From an uncultured Clostridia bacterium (GTDB lineage: Bacteria > Bacillota > Clostridia > Lachnospirales > Anaerotignaceae), in NCBI GenBank assembly GCA_958420075.1, contig CATZIM010000049.1:1-9740 (forward strand): 9,740 nucleotides of DNA. The letters run 5' to 3'. A program made the position numbers and the translations under genes. The notes below the pieces were generated by a model, which was not told the DNA's origin, did no database searches, and saw only the letters and a program-made list of their open reading frames with translations. Positions 1 through 6,394 of this stretch are shown one piece after another; the stretch's first letter is position 1, and the number at the start of each line of letters is the position of its first letter.

Positions 1-1
1 C

Positions 2-520
2 TTCTTCATTCCCCTGCTCATTGCCATTTTTGGCGGGGATAAAATGTACTGCAATAAATTCTGCGGCAGAGGTCAGCTCTTTGATTTACTGGGCAATAAG
101 CTGGGACTTTCCCGGAAAAAAGATATTCCGAAATTCCTGCGGAGCAAATGGTTCCGTTATGGATTTTTGATTTTCTTTTTTATTATGTTTTTCAATATGC
201 TTTTCAGCACCTATCTGGTATTCGAAGGCACAAGAAACTTGAAAGAAGTGGTGACACTCCTTTGGACCATCAAACTGCCTTGGAACTGGGCATATCATGG
301 TACGGCTGTCGCTCCTTGGGTAGCGCAGTTTGCCTTTGGTTTTTACAGCGTGATGCTCACATCCACTGTTTTGGGATTGATTACTATGATTTTGTATAAA
401 CCACGTTCCTGGTGTGTATACTGTCCTATGGGAACCATGACCCAGACCATCTGTAAGGCGAAGCACAGATGCAATGGTGCCTGTGGCATTCCTCAACAAA
501 ATGATTCTCCTACAACATAA
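2..520 (+). CDS. Membrane-bound 4Fe-4S binding protein, 3' part (5' end outside window)
   Basis: The frame is open from the first base, so the N-terminus is missing; 172 residues are visible. A cysteine pair in CNKFCGRGQ (visible residues 17-21) and a second cluster, CVYCPMG followed by a further Cys (about 138-150), flank a hydrophobic middle with membrane segments near residues 52-74 and 108-132. This layout matches NapH/NosR/CcoG-like polytopic 4Fe-4S membrane proteins, which pass electrons at the membrane; the actual redox partner cannot be told from here. The C-terminal tail has two more Cys (CNGACG) and ends at TAA. It converges on a Crp/Fnr-type regulator with a shared terminator, an arrangement that makes joint redox or nitrosative-stress function plausible but unproven. 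Family confidence is good; the specific role is unknown. Confidence 0.8.
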   Translation, partial: FFIPLLIAIFGGDKMYCNKFCGRGQLFDLLGNKLGLSRKKDIPKFLRSKWFRYGFLIFFFIMFFNMLFSTYLVFEGTRNLKEVVTLLWTIKLPWNWAYHGTAVAPWVAQFAFGFYSVMLTSTVLGLITMILYKPRSWCVYCPMGTMTQTICKAKHRCNGACGIPQQNDSPTT

Positions 521-559
521 AAACAGAGCGGTTTTCCCAAAGGAAATACCGCTCTGTTT
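521..559. terminator. Bidirectional intrinsic terminator between convergent genes
   Basis: Stem 521-532 pairs with 548-559 (core CAGAGCGGT / ACCGCTCTG), extended by 533-537 with 542-546 around a single bulged base, loop CAAA. A-runs on the left and T-runs on the right give a U-tail in both directions, so it serves the 4Fe-4S gene (+) and the Crp/Fnr gene (-). Confidence 0.9.
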
Positions 560-564
560 TTCGT

Positions 565-1236
565 TTACAGATAAGACCGCAGTTTCTTTTTGTCCAGAAT
601 GCGGATGCCGCCCCGGAAGGTTTCCACAATGCCTTCTTCGGCAAAATACTTAATCATACGGGTGACCACCTCTCTGGCAGTGCCCATGTACTTGGCAATC
701 TGCTCCTGTGTCATATGGATTTCATCAGACTTTGTTTTTGCCATTTCGTCTGTGAGGAAGATTGCCAGCCGTTTGTCCATGGCCATGAAAAGGATTTGCT
801 GCATGGCCCACATAACGTCGGAAAAACGGTCTGCTGCCATATGATAGCTGCATGCTTCTACATAGACATTTTCTGTAATCAGCTTATGAAAAGCGGAAGC
901 GCTGACGGTGAGGATTTCTGACTTTTCCACCGTATCCACGGAAACGTCAAAAGTGATGGCATCCAGTACGCAGGAAGCGGAAAGGATGCAGATATCCCCG
1001 GGGTAGAGGCGGTAAAGGGTCACTTCCCGTCCATCTTCAGAAAGCAGATATGCCCGCAGCTGCCCGGATTTGATGTAAAGCAGACCAGCGCATTCTTCAC
1101 TGCCGTTGTGCAGGTTGACCCCTTTGGGATAGGTTGCCAGAGTGGCACTGCGGCAGAGCATATCTTTTTGATCTTCTGTCAGATGCTCCCAGAAAGAAAA
1201 ATTTTCTGCAAATATGGTTTCATATTCTCGTGTCAT
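565..1236 (-). CDS. Crp/Fnr-family transcriptional regulator
   Basis: The 223-residue protein has an N-terminal cyclic-nucleotide-binding-like beta-barrel (about 20-115, with YIKSGQLRAY and LYPGDICIL), a dimerisation helix (about 130-160), and a C-terminal winged helix (MTQEQIAKYMGTAREVVTRM, then EEGIVE and RGGIRILD). The frame stays open to an ATG at 1332. I chose the internal ATG at 1236 because a good promoter (1270-1298) and a terminator hairpin lie inside the longer version and a GGTGA-like ribosome site precedes 1236. Cysteines at 28, 49, 83, 89 and 129 do not form the classical N-terminal FNR cluster, so the effector is unknown. It may regulate the convergent 4Fe-4S membrane protein or redox genes (inference). 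Confidence 0.88.
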   Translation of the reverse strand: MTREYETIFAENFSFWEHLTEDQKDMLCRSATLATYPKGVNLHNGSEECAGLLYIKSGQLRAYLLSEDGREVTLYRLYPGDICILSASCVLDAITFDVSVDTVEKSEILTVSASAFHKLITENVYVEACSYHMAADRFSDVMWAMQQILFMAMDKRLAIFLTDEMAKTKSDEIHMTQEQIAKYMGTAREVVTRMIKYFAEEGIVETFRGGIRILDKKKLRSYL

Positions 1237-1269
1237 ATTGTTTTCACCGCTTTCGGATTGATTATCTTC

Positions 1270-1298
1270 AGTGTAACAAGCAATTTCTTTTTTTGCAA
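1270..1298 (-). promoter_or_regulatory. Promoter of the Crp/Fnr-family gene
   Basis: Read on the minus strand: -35 TTGCAA (1298-1293), 17-bp spacer, -10 TACACT (1275-1270). The predicted transcript start is near 1262, giving a leader of about 25 bases to the ATG at 1236. This supports the shorter gene start. Confidence 0.6.
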
Positions 1299-1299
1299 G

Positions 1300-1329
1300 A
1301 AAAAAGGCTCTCATCATTGAGAGCCTTTT
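1300..1329 (-). terminator. Intrinsic terminator-like hairpin upstream of the Crp/Fnr promoter
   Basis: A perfect 12-bp stem, 1302-1313 with 1318-1329 (core GGCTCTCA / TGAGAGCC), with a 4-base loop. On the minus strand it is followed by six T (1305-1300). On the plus strand only four T follow, so minus is favoured. It has no coding gene upstream on the minus strand, so it either ends an uncharacterised transcript from the 1335-1493 region or insulates the regulator's promoter. Confidence 0.6.
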
Positions 1330-1334
1330 CATGT

Positions 1335-1493
1335 TCGATGTGTTCGCATCGAGTAAGGGGAGGGGTATGTTCTATGTTTACAAATAATTTGGAAATTAGC
1401 TTTTGGGAAGGGGTGCCTGAGGCAACTCGGGGAAATCACCTCAGGCGGGAAGTAAAAGGGGGCGTCCTTTTGACTTCTCCTATAGTATATAGG
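1335..1493. other. Inverted-repeat-dense intergenic block; possible REP-like element or structured RNA
   Basis: Four dyads occur in 159 bases: TCGATG/CATCGA (1335-1340 with 1347-1352); GCCTGAGG/CCTCAGGC (1415-1422 with 1439-1446); GAAGT plus AAAAGG pairing with CCTTTT plus ACTTC around one bulged base (1449-1459 with 1466-1477); and CCTATA-GTA-TATAGG (1479-1493). GGGAAG also occurs twice (1405-1410 and 1447-1452). No plausible protein is encoded. It could be a dispersed palindromic repeat or a minus-strand RNA ending at the 1300-1329 terminator. A weak minus promoter (TGGACA at 1506-1501, TATAGG at 1484-1479) would start transcription inside the third dyad, which argues against a simple transcript covering all four. 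Confidence 0.4.
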
Positions 1494-1760
1494 GAAAATA
1501 TGTCCAATTTGTGAATAGAAACTTACAGCTAACTTAAGGAATTTGAAAGAACCTTTTTCGAAAAGCGAAAAAACTGCAAAATGTGTGCGAAAATGCTGGA
1601 AAAACAACAAAATTCAAATTATGTCAGACAACAAAAAAGGAATTGCCGGATTTTTAAAGTGTGACATACAATTTGCACGGGAATATCCCTTTAAAATGGT
1701 AGGGTTTTCTGATAATATGCAAGAAATTTTGAAAAAATGAATATTTTTATTTACATGGCA
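1494..1760. other. AT-rich intergenic stretch with no supported gene
   Basis: About 267 bases, rich in A-runs. An open frame from a TTG at 1543 to 1740 (65 residues) has no properly spaced ribosome site, no recognisable domain, and a lysine- and asparagine-rich composition expected of AT-rich noncoding DNA. I see no clear promoter or hairpin in this stretch. Confidence 0.4.
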
Positions 1761-1798
1761 TAAAGATTCTGTTAAGATTCTATATAAGAAAAGATAAT
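1761..1798 (+). promoter_or_regulatory. Candidate promoter with 11-bp-periodic direct repeats, upstream of the DUF1622 gene
   Basis: AAGATTCT occurs at 1763-1770 and again at 1774-1781, exactly 11 bp apart, with a weaker third phase near 1785 (TAAGAAAA). A -10-like GATAAT lies at 1793-1798 with no good -35; the repeats sit where the -35 should be. One-turn-spaced direct repeats replacing a -35 are typical of OmpR/PhoB-family activator sites (established), so an activator-dependent promoter is inferred. Confidence 0.35.
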
Positions 1799-1825
1799 GG
1801 AACGATAAGAGGAGGAAATGCTTAT

Positions 1826-2242
1826 ATGACAGAAGTGCTGCACCATTTGATGAGAGAACTGATTGAATATTCCATCATTTTACTGGAATTGATCGGCGTA
1901 TTGGTATTGCTGGCAGGCGCCCTGCGCGCTACCGTGAACTATATCAAGGGAGATCCCCACACCCGCGTGAAACTGTGCCGTGCCATGGCTATGGCGCTGG
2001 AATTCAAGCTGGGCGATGAAATCCAGCGGACAGTTATCGTACGTGAGTTTTCAGAAATCGCATTGGTTGGCTGCATCATTGTTTTCAGAGCAGGTTTGTC
2101 CTTCCTGATCCACTGGGCAATCCGTACAGAGGAAAAAGACCAGGCGGAGGAAAAGCTGGAAGAATGTACTGTGGAAGTACTGGAAAACGAAAAACGCAAG
2201 AAAGCTGCTGCAAAATGGCACTCCATCAAAGAAGTGATTTAA
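1826..2242 (+). CDS. DUF1622 family small membrane protein
   Basis: 138 residues. A first membrane segment spans about 15-38 (YSIILLELIGVLVLLAGALR). A conserved-looking amphipathic linker (about 44-73, including ALEFKLGDEIQRTV) leads to a second membrane segment at about 76-98, then a charged, probably helical tail rich in Glu and Lys (100-138). This two-helix layout with the central LEFKLGDEI-type motif matches DUF1622, a membrane family of unknown biochemical function. A strong ribosome site (AGAGGAGG, 1808-1815) lies 10 bases before the ATG; an earlier ATG at 1818 is out of frame. It appears monocistronic, bounded downstream by a strong terminator shared with the convergent phosphoglycerol transferase gene. 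Confidence 0.8.
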   Translation: MTEVLHHLMRELIEYSIILLELIGVLVLLAGALRATVNYIKGDPHTRVKLCRAMAMALEFKLGDEIQRTVIVREFSEIALVGCIIVFRAGLSFLIHWAIRTEEKDQAEEKLEECTVEVLENEKRKKAAAKWHSIKEVI

Positions 2243-2282
2243 GATACAATTTCCTTCAATCCTAAATAAATAATACGCAACA

Positions 2283-2319
2283 CAAAAGCACCTGACAGGT
2301 TTTCTGTCAGGTGCTTTTG
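2283..2319. terminator. Bidirectional intrinsic terminator
   Basis: A perfect 16-bp stem (2283-2298 with 2304-2319, core GCACCTGACAG / CTGTCAGGTGC) with a 5-base loop, GTTTT. A-run and T-run ends provide a U-tail on either strand. It lies between the DUF1622 gene (+) and the LTA-synthase-like gene (-). Confidence 0.93.
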
Positions 2320-2331
2320 CATATTTTATGA

Positions 2332-4221
2332 TTAAAATTCAAATCCTTGCATTTTATCCAGATATTTTTCTCCAATGAGTTCATCATAGGTCAGATAACG
2401 ATGGAGTTTCTGGAGTTCTTCCCGTTCTTCCTCTGTGGTTCCTGGTGTATAGAGATTGTAATAAGGACTCATAACGGGACAGGTTTCGTATACATGAAGC
2501 AGGAAATTGGTCTGCAGGCAAGCAGGTGCGTTGATGTAGTCGCAGAGCAGTGCCGGCAGCAGATAAGGAGAAACCTGCTGGCCTTCCGCACGATAGTCGT
2601 TGCCGGTGTCGTAGTTGGCAAACATCACATAAGGTGTGCAGAACATGGTGTATTTTTCCTCGTCTGTCCATTCCGCGGCTTTGTCCGCATGGATGGTGCC
2701 TGTGGATGTGTAGGGTGTGAAATTATCCCCCAGTGTAGGCAGGTGGTCGCCGTACCAGAGAAGCACTGTGGGTTTTTCTCTCTGCATGATGTAATCATAG
2801 AGCATACCCAGTGCCGCATCGGAATCGCTGACACCTTTTGCGTAGTTCTGGAGGGAAATGACTTCCTGTTCAGACAGGTTATCCCCGCTGACTTTGATAT
2901 CCCAGTCAGAAGAATCAAATTTATCTGTATACAGACTGTGGTTTTCCATGGTGATGGCTGTCAGATACAAGCCTGTTTCGTGGGGCTGTTCCAACTGATA
3001 AATGATTTCTTCCGCAATGGTCTGGTCCGTGATATAAGGACCGCTGTTCCAATGGAGTTCCGCGTGCATGTCGTTTTCACCCAGAAAATCATCATAGCCC
3101 ATGAGAGGATAAGCCCGGTCACGTTCATAGAATGTTTTCTGATAGGTATGAACGCCTAAAGTGTCGTATCCCAGACTTTTAAACAGCTGTGCGTAAGCAA
3201 ATGTTTTTTCCTTTAAATACTGCTGATAAGGCATATTGCCGGAGGGCAGTGTGCTGGTGGACATACCAGACTGGATTTCAAATTCCGGTCGGATGGTGCC
3301 GCCGCCAAAAGTACAGGAAACCATTTCGCCGCTGGGATGTTCTGCCGCAATGGCGCGGTAGTTTTTCAGCGGATCATCGGAGAAGGTTACGCCTTCCAGT
3401 TTGGTCGGGTCCCAAAAGGCTTCAGACAGTACCACGATGACGTCAGGATTTTCAAAGTCAGAAGTATCTTCTTCCCCAGTGGGAACAAAAGGTGCGAACA
3501 TTTCCGCCATGACTTCTTCGCTGTAATCCTGGGGCATCAGTGTGTCTACGGTGCCGAAGTTCAGGGCAAAGCCGGTCAAAAAGCCGTAATTGTCATAAAT
3601 ATAATCCTGATCGGTTTCTTCATTGACAACGATACCGAAAAGGGGTTCATAGCATCCCCGTACCGTTGTGTTGGTGACAAATACCACCAGAAGGGCTGCC
3701 AGTACCGGAACCCCCACAAAGTGCACTTTGCTGCGGATGGGCAGCATGGGGCGGGTCATATGCAGGAACAGCCAGTAAAGGATGGTCACCACAAAGAGCA
3801 GGATATACTGCCATGGGAATGAAATGGAGCCTAAAAACTCCGTGAAGCTGCCGGCGTTCTGTGCCAGTGTCAAATCCCAAGGATAAAAATGATCCTGCAA
3901 AATGATGGATTTGAAATGGTCGATGAGGGGCAGCAGGATAAACAAAAATCCTGTGATGCCTGCAGCTGTGGAAAAGCGGCGGAACAGAAACACAAAAGTG
4001 AAGTATACGCCGTAAACCAGAAGCAGCCCCAGCAGAAAGGCGCCTGTCTGTGCTGTGATGAGTGTGGTCAGCATGGAACGGGAGCCAAAAGAAATGTAGT
4101 TTGCCACAAGGGTCATATAAATAGGAAACACAAGGGTGAGTATCCATAATATGGCTCTGGGCAAAGGAGCGGAATGGAAAAATTTCCGCAGTTTTTTTGC
4201 TTGCTTGGAAAATGTTTTCAT
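2332..4221 (-). CDS. LTA synthase-like phosphoglycerol transferase (sulfatase/alkaline phosphatase superfamily)
   Basis: The 629-residue protein has about five N-terminal membrane segments (near 22-43, 57-80, 87-101, 138-156 and 168-184), then an extracellular sulfatase-fold domain. Motifs match LtaS: Glu267 in LSEAF, the likely nucleophile Thr309 in FGGGT, His428 in MENHSLY, and Asp492-His493 in WYGDHLP. LtaS enzymes move glycerol phosphate from phosphatidylglycerol onto a glycolipid-anchored polymer outside the membrane. Here the product could be lipoteichoic acid or another phosphoglycerol-modified envelope glycan; the substrate is not deducible. The ATG at 4221 follows an AGAAGG ribosome site 10 bases upstream. 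A strong promoter of its own lies at 4263-4291, so it need not be co-transcribed with the upstream acetyltransferase. Confidence 0.88.
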   Translation of the reverse strand: MKTFSKQAKKLRKFFHSAPLPRAILWILTLVFPIYMTLVANYISFGSRSMLTTLITAQTGAFLLGLLLVYGVYFTFVFLFRRFSTAAGITGFLFILLPLIDHFKSIILQDHFYPWDLTLAQNAGSFTEFLGSISFPWQYILLFVVTILYWLFLHMTRPMLPIRSKVHFVGVPVLAALLVVFVTNTTVRGCYEPLFGIVVNEETDQDYIYDNYGFLTGFALNFGTVDTLMPQDYSEEVMAEMFAPFVPTGEEDTSDFENPDVIVVLSEAFWDPTKLEGVTFSDDPLKNYRAIAAEHPSGEMVSCTFGGGTIRPEFEIQSGMSTSTLPSGNMPYQQYLKEKTFAYAQLFKSLGYDTLGVHTYQKTFYERDRAYPLMGYDDFLGENDMHAELHWNSGPYITDQTIAEEIIYQLEQPHETGLYLTAITMENHSLYTDKFDSSDWDIKVSGDNLSEQEVISLQNYAKGVSDSDAALGMLYDYIMQREKPTVLLWYGDHLPTLGDNFTPYTSTGTIHADKAAEWTDEEKYTMFCTPYVMFANYDTGNDYRAEGQQVSPYLLPALLCDYINAPACLQTNFLLHVYETCPVMSPYYNLYTPGTTEEEREELQKLHRYLTYDELIGEKYLDKMQGFEF

Positions 4222-4262
4222 TGGGTTAATGCCTTCTTTCTTTTCAATTACCCCGAGATTTT

Positions 4263-4291
4263 ATTTTATCATGGGAAAGGCGTATTTTCAA
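4263..4291 (-). promoter_or_regulatory. Extended -10 promoter of the LTA-synthase-like gene
   Basis: Minus-strand reading: -35 TTGAAA (4291-4286), 17-bp spacer ending in TGA, -10 TAAAAT (4268-4263). The TGn just before the -10 makes it an extended -10. The leader to the ATG at 4221 would be about 35 bases. Confidence 0.65.
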
Positions 4292-4317
4292 CGCTGGCAG
4301 GGGAAATGAGAAGAATT

Positions 4318-4920
4318 TTATTTTCTGTCAGGGGTGATTTCCAGAGGGGTGAGGCGGTCTTTTTCCGTAATGGGACGGAGCACACGGCAGGGATTTCCGG
4401 CAGCCAGCACACCGCTGGGAATGTCGTGAGTTACCACACTGCCTGCACCAATGACACTGCCAGCACCAATGGTGACACCGCCGCAGATGGTAGCGTTGGC
4501 ACCGATCCATACATCATCCTCCAGTGTAATGGGGGCAGAAGTGCCGATGCCTTCCCCTCGCTGAGCAGCATCCATGGCATGTCCAGCACAGGCAAGGCAG
4601 ACACCGGGACCGATGAAAGCATTGGCGCCGATATGCACAGGAGAAGTATCCAAAATGACGCAGTTATAATTGATGAAGGTCAGCCCGTGGGTGTGGATAT
4701 GGAAGCCATAATCACAATGAAAAGATGGCTCGATAAATGTCAGGGGATGGCAAGTGCCGAAAAGCTGCTGCAAGATTTCAGCCCTCTTTTTCGTTTCTGT
4801 AGGAGCGGTCTGGTTGTATTCCCAGCAAAGGGTTTTTGCTTTTGTCTGTAAGTGGTTGGGCATGTCGGTGTGGCGTGTGCAGTAGCCTTCCGGCAGTCCC
4901 ATGATTTTCAAAATATCCAT
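4318..4920 (-). CDS. Sugar O-acetyltransferase, hexapeptide-repeat (Maa/LacA/NodL family)
   Basis: 200 residues, normal for the maltose/galactoside acetyltransferase group. The N-terminal helical part (1-60) is followed by a left-handed beta-helix of hexapeptide repeats with the typical HIGANAFIGPGV and DVWIGANATICGGVTIGAG runs and the C-terminal GNPCRVLRPI end piece. The predicted catalytic His is 114 in CAGHAMDAAQR, where many relatives have HP in place of HA. It should transfer acetyl from acetyl-CoA to a sugar hydroxyl; the acceptor is unknown. The frame extends to 4977, but I chose the ATG at 4920 because AAAGGA lies 8 bases upstream and family similarity begins there. The next gene on the strand is the LTA-synthase-like gene 96 bases on; an envelope-sugar role is possible but speculative. 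Confidence 0.87.
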   Translation of the reverse strand: MDILKIMGLPEGYCTRHTDMPNHLQTKAKTLCWEYNQTAPTETKKRAEILQQLFGTCHPLTFIEPSFHCDYGFHIHTHGLTFINYNCVILDTSPVHIGANAFIGPGVCLACAGHAMDAAQRGEGIGTSAPITLEDDVWIGANATICGGVTIGAGSVIGAGSVVTHDIPSGVLAAGNPCRVLRPITEKDRLTPLEITPDRK

Positions 4921-4963
4921 ATGTGATGTCCTTTCTTTTGTTGAAATCAGATTTCCTAAGGAT

Positions 4964-4980
4964 AAAATGTACCACATTTT
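4964..4980. promoter_or_regulatory. Perfect 7-3-7 inverted repeat, possible operator
   Basis: AAAATGT-ACC-ACATTTT lies in the divergent region between the acetyltransferase and hemW. It overlaps the proposed acetyltransferase -10 element, so a dimeric repressor could act there. The regulator is unknown, and chance occurrence in AT-rich DNA is possible. Confidence 0.3.
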
Positions 4981-4994
4981 CAGGTGGGGTGCAA
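4966..4994 (-). promoter_or_regulatory. Weak candidate promoter of the acetyltransferase gene
   Basis: Minus-strand reading: -35 TTGCAC (4994-4989), 17-bp spacer, -10 TACATT (4971-4966). The consensus match is poor, but the spacing is right, and the start would lie about 40 bases before the ATG at 4920. Confidence 0.3.
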
Positions 4995-5013
4995 TGGAGG
5001 AAAAAGGGGAATC

Positions 5014-5043
5014 TTGCGCGGATATTGCCGGATATGGTACACT
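5014..5043 (+). promoter_or_regulatory. Extended -10 promoter of hemW
   Basis: -35 TTGCGC (5014-5019), 18-bp spacer, -10 TACACT (5038-5043) preceded by TGG, an extended -10. Transcription would begin near 5050, just ahead of the AAGGAGG ribosome site at 5057-5063. Confidence 0.5.
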
Positions 5044-5069
5044 GTTTGGAAAGAGAAGGAGGGGATTTT

Positions 5070-6215
5070 ATGAGGGAAACAGGAATCTACATTCATATTC
5101 CGTTTTGTGTGCAGAAATGTCTGTACTGTGATTTTCCGTCTTTTGGCGGACAGGAAAAGGAATATGAGCGGTACACAGCGGCTTTGTGCCGGGAAATCGA
5201 AGCCAAAAGCCATCTGGCGAAGGATTGGAAGATTAAGACCGTGTTTTTTGGCGGCGGTACGCCGACGGTGCTTTCTGCCCAGCAGTTGAAGCGGATTTTG
5301 GATACCGTTTTTCAATGTTATGATGTGGAAGCGGACGCGGAAATCACCACCGAAGCCAATCCCGGTACATTGAGTCTGGAAAAATGCGTGGCTTTGCGGC
5401 AAATGGGATTCAATCGCCTGAGCATGGGTGTGCAGGCATGGCAGGATGAATTGCTGGAGAGATTGGGCAGAATCCATACCCGTCAGCAGTTCCTGAAAAA
5501 TTTCGCCAGCGCCAGAGAAGCAGGTTTTGACAATATTAATGTAGATTTGATGTTTGCCCTGCCGGAACAGACATTGGGGCAGTGGGAAGAAACCCTTTCG
5601 GAAATCACTGCATTGCAGCCGGAGCATATTTCCGCTTACAGCTTGATTATAGAAGAAGGAACACCTTTTTATGATTTGTATGAAAAGGAAGTTTATCAGG
5701 AAACAGACGAGGAACTGGACAGAGCCATGTATCACACAGCAGTGCAGATTTTGGCTGAGGAAGATTATCATCAGTATGAAATTTCTAATTTTGCCAAAGA
5801 CGGCAAAGAAAGCCGCCATAACCGTATTTACTGGCAGGATGAAGGATATTTGGGCTTTGGTCTGGGTGCACACTCCTATTGGGAAGGAAAACGGTTCCAT
5901 AATCCCTATGACCTGCATACATATATGGAGCAGGCAGAAAACGGCAATGTTTCCATGGAAGATGTAGAAGAACTTTCTCTGGCAGACCAGTACAGCGAGT
6001 TTATGTTCATGGGACTGCGTTTGACGGAAGGCATCGAGAAAAGACGATTTGCCCAGCGTTTCGGCGTGGATATGGAAGAAGTTTATAGGGCAGAAATCGA
6101 GAAATGTAAAGAAGAAGGTCTGCTGGAAGAAAAGGAAGGATGGCTCCGCCTGACAGAGAGAGGACTGGATCTGAGCAATCAGGTTTTCATGGAATTTCTG
6201 AAAGAAGAGGCCTGA
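5070..6215 (+). CDS. hemW: HemW, heme chaperone (radical SAM family; HemN-like)
   Basis: 381 residues, the usual HemW length. Radical SAM cysteines are at 13, 17 and 20 (CVQKCLYCDF). The residue two after the last Cys is Phe rather than the extra Cys of true HemN coproporphyrinogen oxidase, which favours HemW. GGGTPT (61-66) and TEANPGT (94-100) are SAM-binding elements. HNRIYW (250-255) is the HNxxYW heme-binding signature, and the C-terminal HemN_C domain begins near 305 (ADQYSEFMFMGLRL). HemW binds heme and is proposed to deliver it to respiratory enzymes; many old annotations call it oxygen-independent coproporphyrinogen III oxidase. The ATG at 5070 has AAGGAGG 6 bases upstream; in-frame starts back to 4923 lack family similarity. 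It sits directly upstream of hrcA, as in many Firmicutes. Confidence 0.93.
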   Translation: MRETGIYIHIPFCVQKCLYCDFPSFGGQEKEYERYTAALCREIEAKSHLAKDWKIKTVFFGGGTPTVLSAQQLKRILDTVFQCYDVEADAEITTEANPGTLSLEKCVALRQMGFNRLSMGVQAWQDELLERLGRIHTRQQFLKNFASAREAGFDNINVDLMFALPEQTLGQWEETLSEITALQPEHISAYSLIIEEGTPFYDLYEKEVYQETDEELDRAMYHTAVQILAEEDYHQYEISNFAKDGKESRHNRIYWQDEGYLGFGLGAHSYWEGKRFHNPYDLHTYMEQAENGNVSMEDVEELSLADQYSEFMFMGLRLTEGIEKRRFAQRFGVDMEEVYRAEIEKCKEEGLLEEKEGWLRLTERGLDLSNQVFMEFLKEEA

Positions 6216-6284
6216 AAAACCCCAGAAAACCAAAAGAAAATCCGAAATATAAAATTCAAAAAAAGTTCATAATTTTTTTCTCAT

Positions 6285-6315
6285 TAGCACTTGACATTGC
6301 CGGTGGCAAGTGCTA
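6285..6315. promoter_or_regulatory. CIRCE-like inverted repeat overlapping the hrcA promoter
   Basis: TAGCACTTG (6285-6293) and CAAGTGCTA (6307-6315) are perfect inverted 9-mers with a 13-bp spacer. The outer TAGCACT/AGTGCTA equals the CIRCE half-site core, but CIRCE has a 9-bp spacer. The arms cover the start of the -35 and the start of the -10. It could be a degenerate HrcA site or a relic of one; binding is not demonstrated. Confidence 0.45.
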
Positions 6316-6319
6316 TCTT
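6291..6319 (+). promoter_or_regulatory. Promoter of the hrcA-grpE-dnaK heat-shock operon
   Basis: -35 TTGACA (6291-6296, consensus), 17-bp spacer, -10 TATCTT (6314-6319). An AT-rich tract upstream (6240-6283) could act as an UP element. The start of transcription would be near 6326, just before CIRCE at 6331. No convincing terminator follows hemW, so some read-through from hemW is possible. Confidence 0.8.
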
Positions 6320-6330
6320 TATTACATGAG

Positions 6331-6357
6331 TTAGCACTCATAGCAAGTGAGTGCTAA
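6331..6357. promoter_or_regulatory. CIRCE operator (HrcA binding site)
   Basis: A perfect consensus, TTAGCACTC-N9-GAGTGCTAA. It lies immediately after the predicted transcription start, so HrcA bound here should block the operon at normal temperature. HrcA is encoded by the first gene, giving autoregulation, with activity usually tuned by GroEL (established for the family). Confidence 0.97.
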
Positions 6358-6394
6358 CAAAAGACAAATTTCCATAGAAGTGCGTCCAAATGGA

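Noticed and set aside
1237..1332. N-terminal 32-residue extension of the Crp/Fnr protein from the ATG at 1332
   Set aside because: It would place a terminator hairpin and a well-spaced TTGCAA/TACACT promoter inside the coding region; the ATG at 1236 fits the family start better.
1335..1493. Possible 6S RNA, cobalamin, TPP or fluoride riboswitch in the hairpin block
   Set aside because: The ends do not pair as in 6S RNA, and I could not find the conserved core sequences of these riboswitch classes on either strand.
1543..1740. 65-residue frame beginning with TTG
   Set aside because: Rare start with AAGGA only two bases upstream, no similarity, and AT-rich noncoding composition.
2347..3822. 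Open frames of 270 and 161 residues on the plus strand opposite the LTA-synthase-like gene
   Set aside because: Shadow frames of a gene with all catalytic motifs on the minus strand; composition is not protein-like.
4980..6233. 417-residue open frame antisense to hemW
   Set aside because: Phe/Gln/His-rich translation with no recognisable motif, lying wholly opposite a clear HemW coding sequence.
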